The notes beneath the pieces are model-generated. The model did no database searches and was not told the DNA's origin. It worked only from the letters and a program-made list of their open reading frames with translations. Positions 61,119 through 64,000 of a DNA stretch of 64,000 bases are shown piece by piece. The stretch spans positions 10,974,001 through 11,038,000 of the forward strand of contig JANTQA010000047.1 of NCBI GenBank assembly GCA_027625915.1. The letters are read 5' to 3'. The position numbers were made by a program, and so were the translations under genes. Origin of the DNA: Anaeramoeba flamelloides (taxonomy: Eukaryota; Metamonada; Anaeramoebidae). The stretch's first letter is position 1. Every line of letters starts with the position of its first letter.

Positions 61119-62252
61119 TTACCTTAAACGTTTTCCTCTTCCAGACTTATTCTCTGAAGTTGTGCTAAATGTATCTAAAAACAAAGCATCAAAATTAATA
61201 TTCTCGATTTGGTGGCATTGGGATTCATAATTATAATAGTTTTCAAAATCGTACTCAAAATTTAAATTTAGATCAAAATCAAAACCAAAATTAAAATCAT
61301 AATTTGATTGCATTTGGGATTCTAAGGGATTGAAATTAGAAAAGGGGTTATTTTCGATCCCGCAAAAGTTGTCAACGGAAATAACTTTGAATTTTGTTTG
61401 ATCTTCTGTGACAAAACTTTTTTTCTTCATATCTTTCGAAAGAATCGAATTTGAAATTTTTTGATCATCTTGCTTATTGATTGGGGTGTTTACAATATCA
61501 AGTAAATTCTTAAACTCATCGTCTACTGGCTTTTCACAATTGTACTCACAATTTGTCGTGTGATTCGCATTTTTGTCAGAGGTGTTCTTGCTATGGTTGT
61601 TATTGGTGGTATTATGTGTATTGATGGGTTGACTCTTATTGTTATTGCTTTCCCGTTGTTTCGAAACACTATTCTTCTCAAGAAAATCAGTAGGTATTTC
61701 TGATTGTTTATAAAGGAATTGGATTGAACAAATCGTGACAACAAACCCTGTTTGTTTGGTGCTATATCTCGAGCGAATGCCATTTTTTCTTCTCATATTG
61801 TACATTTGTGGCTGGCTGTCCAAATGTGTAACACCAACAATTACACCAACAGGTGTTGATTGCAATTTTGTTTTGTCGGGGATATATTGCGAGCTATGAA
61901 TGATAACTGGGACCAAATCAGAGCTTGGCGAATATGTTCGATCGTTTGTCGCCCATATGGTCCTATTGACGACATTTTCATTTTCAAAACTTATGATCTT
62001 GAAGGGGACATAAAATTGGAATTCTGTTTCAAAGAGCTCCTCTTCGGTGAACAAAGAACTTAATTCAATCAGTTTGATTGAGTCATAATGAAAAATTCCA
62101 ATTTTCTTGAGATTTTGTTTCGTTTGATCTCTGAGACATTCACTTTTCAGGTTTTTCTTGATCTTCTTATGGTACGTACACTTTGTAATTTTGTGACCTT
62201 TTTGGTTTGATTTGTTTTTGGGAAAAATTATTTGGTAATTAGTTTTATTCAT
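61119..62252 (-). CDS. Rxt3-like protein (histone deacetylase complex subunit family)
   Basis: One open exon of about 377 codons from ATG 62252. The central part FYVPFKIISF..NRTIWATNDRTYSPSSDLVP then VIIHSSQYIP and NGIRSRYSTKQ matches the Rxt3 pattern as I recall it (basic-hydrophobic lead, W-x-x-(D/N)-x-x-Y-(T/S), SD, IHS, R..GI.SR). Rxt3 is a subunit of the Rpd3L/Sin3 deacetylase complex in fungi. The remainder is N/K/S-rich and ends in an acidic F/N/D stretch and GRGKRLR. The frame stays open to an ATG at 62369, but the added residues are hydrophobic and A/T-driven, unlikely for a nuclear protein, so I prefer 62252. The stop overlaps AAG/GTAATT, a possible splice donor, so a further exon at lower coordinates cannot be excluded. 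Confidence 0.6.
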   Translation of the reverse strand: MNKTNYQIIFPKNKSNQKGHKITKCTYHKKIKKNLKSECLRDQTKQNLKKIGIFHYDSIKLIELSSLFTEEELFETEFQFYVPFKIISFENENVVNRTIWATNDRTYSPSSDLVPVIIHSSQYIPDKTKLQSTPVGVIVGVTHLDSQPQMYNMRRKNGIRSRYSTKQTGFVVTICSIQFLYKQSEIPTDFLEKNSVSKQRESNNNKSQPINTHNTTNNNHSKNTSDKNANHTTNCEYNCEKPVDDEFKNLLDIVNTPINKQDDQKISNSILSKDMKKKSFVTEDQTKFKVISVDNFCGIENNPFSNFNPLESQMQSNYDFNFGFDFDLNLNFEYDFENYYNYESQCHQIENINFDALFLDTFSTTSENKSGRGKRLR

Positions 62253-64000
62253 TTCGATTGAATTGCAAATGTTTTTTTTGAAAAACAAATAATATTTAAA
62301 AATCAATGTAAGAAAAAAATGAAATTTTGCACTGGAAAATTTCATTATTAGATAGAAAATGAAATTCAAATTGCAAAAAAAATAGAACAGCTAATACTTG
62401 ACCAATTCACAAGCCTGTTGATTTTTTTCCAAATGAAGAAATTATTCAAATCTTTTTTGCAAAAATTCGAATATTTTACATTTCACTTCTAATATGAATT
62501 ATTTTTGTTCTTTTGTTCATTGCTTCAACAAAGCTCTTGATAAGATTTTTTTTTTCCAAAAGAAAATTTTAAACGTTTTTTTTATTTTTTATTTATCTGA
62601 AAGTATTTAATATATTCTTAATTAGTCTAGACAGAACTTGTGAACAACGTATAAGACTCTTGACAAATTTTAATTTACAAATCAGAATCTGTAAAATGAT
62701 TATTTTGCTAAGTTAGTAAAAATTTACAAAGACAATTTTTTACCACCTTTAACCCAAAATTATCTTTTGAGAATTGGCCAAAAGAATTGTGTTGTGTCTT
62801 CTTTTCTGAGATCCAAAATTGTTCGAAAAATTATCCAAAAATCTTTTTTTTTTTAAAAAATAACACACTCAGAATAGTTTCGTTGGTTTTATAAAATGAA
62901 AGGTGTGATGTTTTTTTTTTCGATGATTAATTTTTCTTAAAAATTTCTCTATTTTTTGAATTATATTTTCCAACTTGATCCGTAATTTTTAGAATTTCTA
63001 TTTTATTTTCAGAACTTTAAGTTATCAAGTTCATGTTTATTTATTGTTTACGGGTGTTTTTTTGTATGACTAATTTATGTGTCTTGGATCAAAAACCAAA
63101 AAAATTGATTAAAAAATCGGAATTATTATCAAAAATTTAGAACAAATCCAATTCCTAATTGAATATTTACTTAAATCCTCAAGAAGTTCACTTTCGAAAT
63201 TGATTTGGGCATGGGTATATTATTCTTCTGTGAATTGAATGTTCTATTTGGACAAGAAGAAAAAAAATACGGCTTTTGTTTCCAAGAACAGATCAGGCTC
63301 TTTAATACATTTTTTTTGATCTCGGTAAATTTCTCTTAATTTGAGAAATAACTTGATTTAACGATCTGTTTGGCTTTTTGGTATCACTAATAGTGAATTT
63401 CAGTTTCTGGAATCCATCATTTTTTCGAAAAGTTAAAATTTAAAAATACACAATTAAAAAAAAAAATAAATTTGCATAAACTTTTGATCTTCATTTAAAA
63501 GATCTAAAAATAGAAAATTTCCACGAACCAGACAAATAATTTCAACAAATTTTAATTAATAACAACTTTCAGATGTTCAACACAATATGCTTGAATATAT
63601 TTTAATTGATTCCCATTCATTTAAATCAAAAATTTTTTTGAAAAATGGTTGGAAAAAAGTTTGAGTTTTTTTCAGCCATCTACTGTTCACCAATTTAACA
63701 TATTACAAAATATGTACAAATTTTTGGTAGGTAATTTTAATGAAAAGTTATCTTTTTTTTTTAGGAAATTTTTTTTTTGGAAAAAAGTTTATTTGGTTTT
63801 ATGGATAGAAATTTGACTAAAACCAATATAGTAGTTATTGAATATACTGTCTGTGGACTTTGTTTATTTCTTTCAATTAAATTCCAACAATTAAAGCAAG
63901 TAAAAAAATAATTTAAATTTTAAATCAGAAAATCTTTTCATTAAAAACGGCCACCCAAATAGCCAATGAAAATAAAGACTCTCTAAATCTTTTGACAAAA
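62253..64000. other. 5' flank of the Rxt3-like gene to window end
   Basis: A/T-rich sequence, no gene or repeat family recognised. Confidence 0.45.

Overview
The window is strongly AT-rich eukaryotic DNA with spliceosomal (GT-AG) introns from about 60-180 nt up to about 5 kb, many low-complexity tracts and several transposon families. The proteins point to a free-living amoeboid or flagellate protist: membrane receptors built from bacterial-type beta-propeller repeats, FN3 repeats and a kinase, beside conserved eukaryotic housekeeping genes. Anaeramoebae (Metamonada) is my best guess, by resemblance of protein architecture and composition only; it is an inference.

I recognise seven protein-coding loci, most reconstructed by joining exons across phase-compatible splice sites: (1) a TMEM181/Wntless-like eight-TM protein, + strand, 1855-12638, with introns of several kb; (2) an ArfGAP of the SMAP/Age2 kind with a Q-rich, GGQYNQ-repeat tail, - strand, 16484-13000, four exons; (3) a receptor-like protein, + strand, 23562-33943, three exons, with signal peptide, SBBP-type propeller repeats, Cys-rich module, three FN3 domains, TM and kinase domain; (4) EBP2 (EBNA1BP2) copy A, + strand, 36110-42184, two exons; (5) a propeller-repeat/cadherin-like single-pass surface protein, + strand, 47784-49846, two exons; (6) EBP2 copy B, + strand, 52556-56423, a duplicate of copy A; (7) an Rxt3-like protein, - strand, 62252-61119.

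The non-coding space is dominated by repeats. 1-648 and 40415-41277 are copies of a long-TIR element with a TAA target duplication (PIF/Harbinger-like MITE). 19115-22226 and 43816-44008 carry at least eight copies of a palindromic, about 197-bp, TA-flanked MITE (Tc1/mariner-like); four of these lie inside a LINE (20062-22501). Two further LINE copies and a 3' fragment (26225-27605, 45940-47235, 14430-14660) are associated with nested fold-back modules that share the motif GTAGAGTGCCTAG. Other dispersed families are R2 (18733, 25264, 28385), R3, a 540-bp TIR element (5594, 18185, 30724, relics elsewhere), R4, about 1.1 kb (2925, 44740), and R5, about 200 bp (8195, 25600, 34640, 54941, 57797).

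Functionally, several genes concern the membrane and its traffic: a secretory/endosomal 8-TM protein, an Arf regulator with endocytic DPF/NPF motifs, and two large surface proteins. The EBP2 pair and the Rxt3-like gene are nuclear (ribosome biogenesis, chromatin). Nothing suggests operons; neighbouring genes seem unrelated except for the EBP2 duplication.
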